Assembly: GCA_937921835.1 (NCBI GenBank)
Contig: CAKZVG010000164.1
Coordinates: 1-7,950, forward strand
Length of the DNA stretch: 7,950 bases
DNA from: an uncultured Bryobacteraceae bacterium
GTDB lineage: Bacteria > Acidobacteriota > Terriglobia > Bryobacterales > Bryobacteraceae
Direction of reading: 5' to 3'
The notes under the pieces were generated by a model. It worked only from the letters and a program-made list of their open reading frames with translations, was not told the origin of the DNA and did no database searches. Below, in pieces: positions 7,562 to 7,950 of the stretch (position 1 is its first letter; each line of letters opens with the position of its first letter). The translations under genes were made by a program, and so were the position numbers.

Positions 7562-7950
7562 GTTTCGCCGGCCTTTCCGGCCATTCTCCTTTCGCCGCGG
7601 CGTGCAGTTTCTTCAGCGCGCGCGCCAGCAGCGTGTTCACGCTGTTCTTGCTGATGCCGAGCAGCGCCGCGATCTCGCGGTACCTGCGGGAGTCCGCCCG
7701 CAACAGCACCACCTCGCGCTCCCGCGGCGTCAGCACGCCCAGCAACTGCTCCAGTTCGCCATCGCAGGCGCCGGCCACGGGTTCCGCCCGCGCGTCTTCC
7801 TGGAGCGCTTCGAGCGTATCCAGCAGTTCCGCTTCCCGGTTCCGCCGGTGATAGTCTTTGGCGAGCATCCGGTACAACACCGCGGCCAGCCATGCCTTCG
7901 GATCGCGGACGGTCCCGCCCCGCCGCAACTCCTCATACAGCGCCACCAGC
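7527..7950 (-). CDS. ECF-type RNA polymerase sigma factor, N-terminus outside window
   Basis: This is the C-terminal part (about 140 residues) of a sigma-70 family, extracytoplasmic-function sigma factor. The frame stays open to the window edge, so the GTG at 7946 is not taken as the true start. The end of region 2 is visible ('RDPKAWLAAVLYRMLAKDYH' and following basic residues), the part that contacts the -10 element. A short acidic linker leads to region 4: 'LTPREREVVLLRADSRRYRE' and the helix-turn-helix 'IAALLGISKNSVNTLLARAL' (about 7601-7735), which reads the -35 element. A basic tail of about 20 residues follows. The stop at 7527 overlaps the anti-sigma start by 35 nt, the usual sigma/anti-sigma pairing. 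It probably directs transcription of this operon and perhaps further envelope genes; the target promoter is not in the window. Family call is firm; subgroup cannot be assigned. Confidence 0.92.
   Translation of the reverse strand, partial: LVALYEELRRGGTVRDPKAWLAAVLYRMLAKDYHRRNREAELLDTLEALQEDARAEPVAGACDGELEQLLGVLTPREREVVLLRADSRRYREIAALLGISKNSVNTLLARALKKLHAAAKGEWPERPAKRGQRNLQRPLQ

Noticed and set aside
6527..7654. 375-codon plus-strand open frame across the sigma/anti-sigma overlap
   Set aside because: Shadow frame: Arg/Gly-rich, no family resemblance, and it would lie opposite two well-supported genes.
1..7950. CRISPR arrays, tRNA/rRNA genes, insertion sequences, long repeats or phage genes
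   Set aside because: Nothing of this kind was seen by eye on reading both strands; the window is almost entirely filled by the five protein genes.

Overview
The window looks like chromosomal DNA from a high-GC (roughly two-thirds GC by eye) member of the Acidobacteriota, plausibly Bryobacterales/Solibacter-like. This is inferred mainly from the 1,155-residue Oar-like TonB-dependent receptor, with an N-terminal carboxypeptidase-regulatory domain and an 'LPLNGRN' plug motif, a receptor type greatly expanded in that phylum. The ThuA-like protein and the third-position GC bias of all genes fit this. No marker gene is present, so the assignment is provisional.

Layout: the window is almost wholly coding. 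At the left edge lies the 3' part of a plus-strand ThuA-like gene (2-730). After a 24-bp gap between convergent gene ends, everything else is on the minus strand. Read in the direction of transcription (right to left) it contains: an ECF-type sigma factor cut by the window edge (7527-7950); a membrane anti-sigma factor with an HxxxCxxC zinc finger and a long periplasmic part (6257-7561); an outer-membrane TonB-dependent receptor (2793-6260); and a large secreted protein with an M23-type metallopeptidase domain followed by PKD, BACON-like and Golvesin/Xly-like modules (755-2782).

The four minus-strand genes are packed as one operon. Sigma and anti-sigma overlap by 35 nt, anti-sigma and receptor share an ATGA stop/start, and the secreted protein begins within 7-10 nt of the receptor stop. 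The likely logic (inference) is a cell-envelope regulon. The anti-sigma factor holds the sigma factor at the inner membrane, a periplasmic signal releases it, and the operon makes a receptor for uptake of an unknown ligand plus an exported putative peptidoglycan- or protein-cleaving enzyme with accessory binding modules. The operon promoter lies beyond the right edge. No tRNA, rRNA, CRISPR array, insertion sequence or convincing terminator was found.
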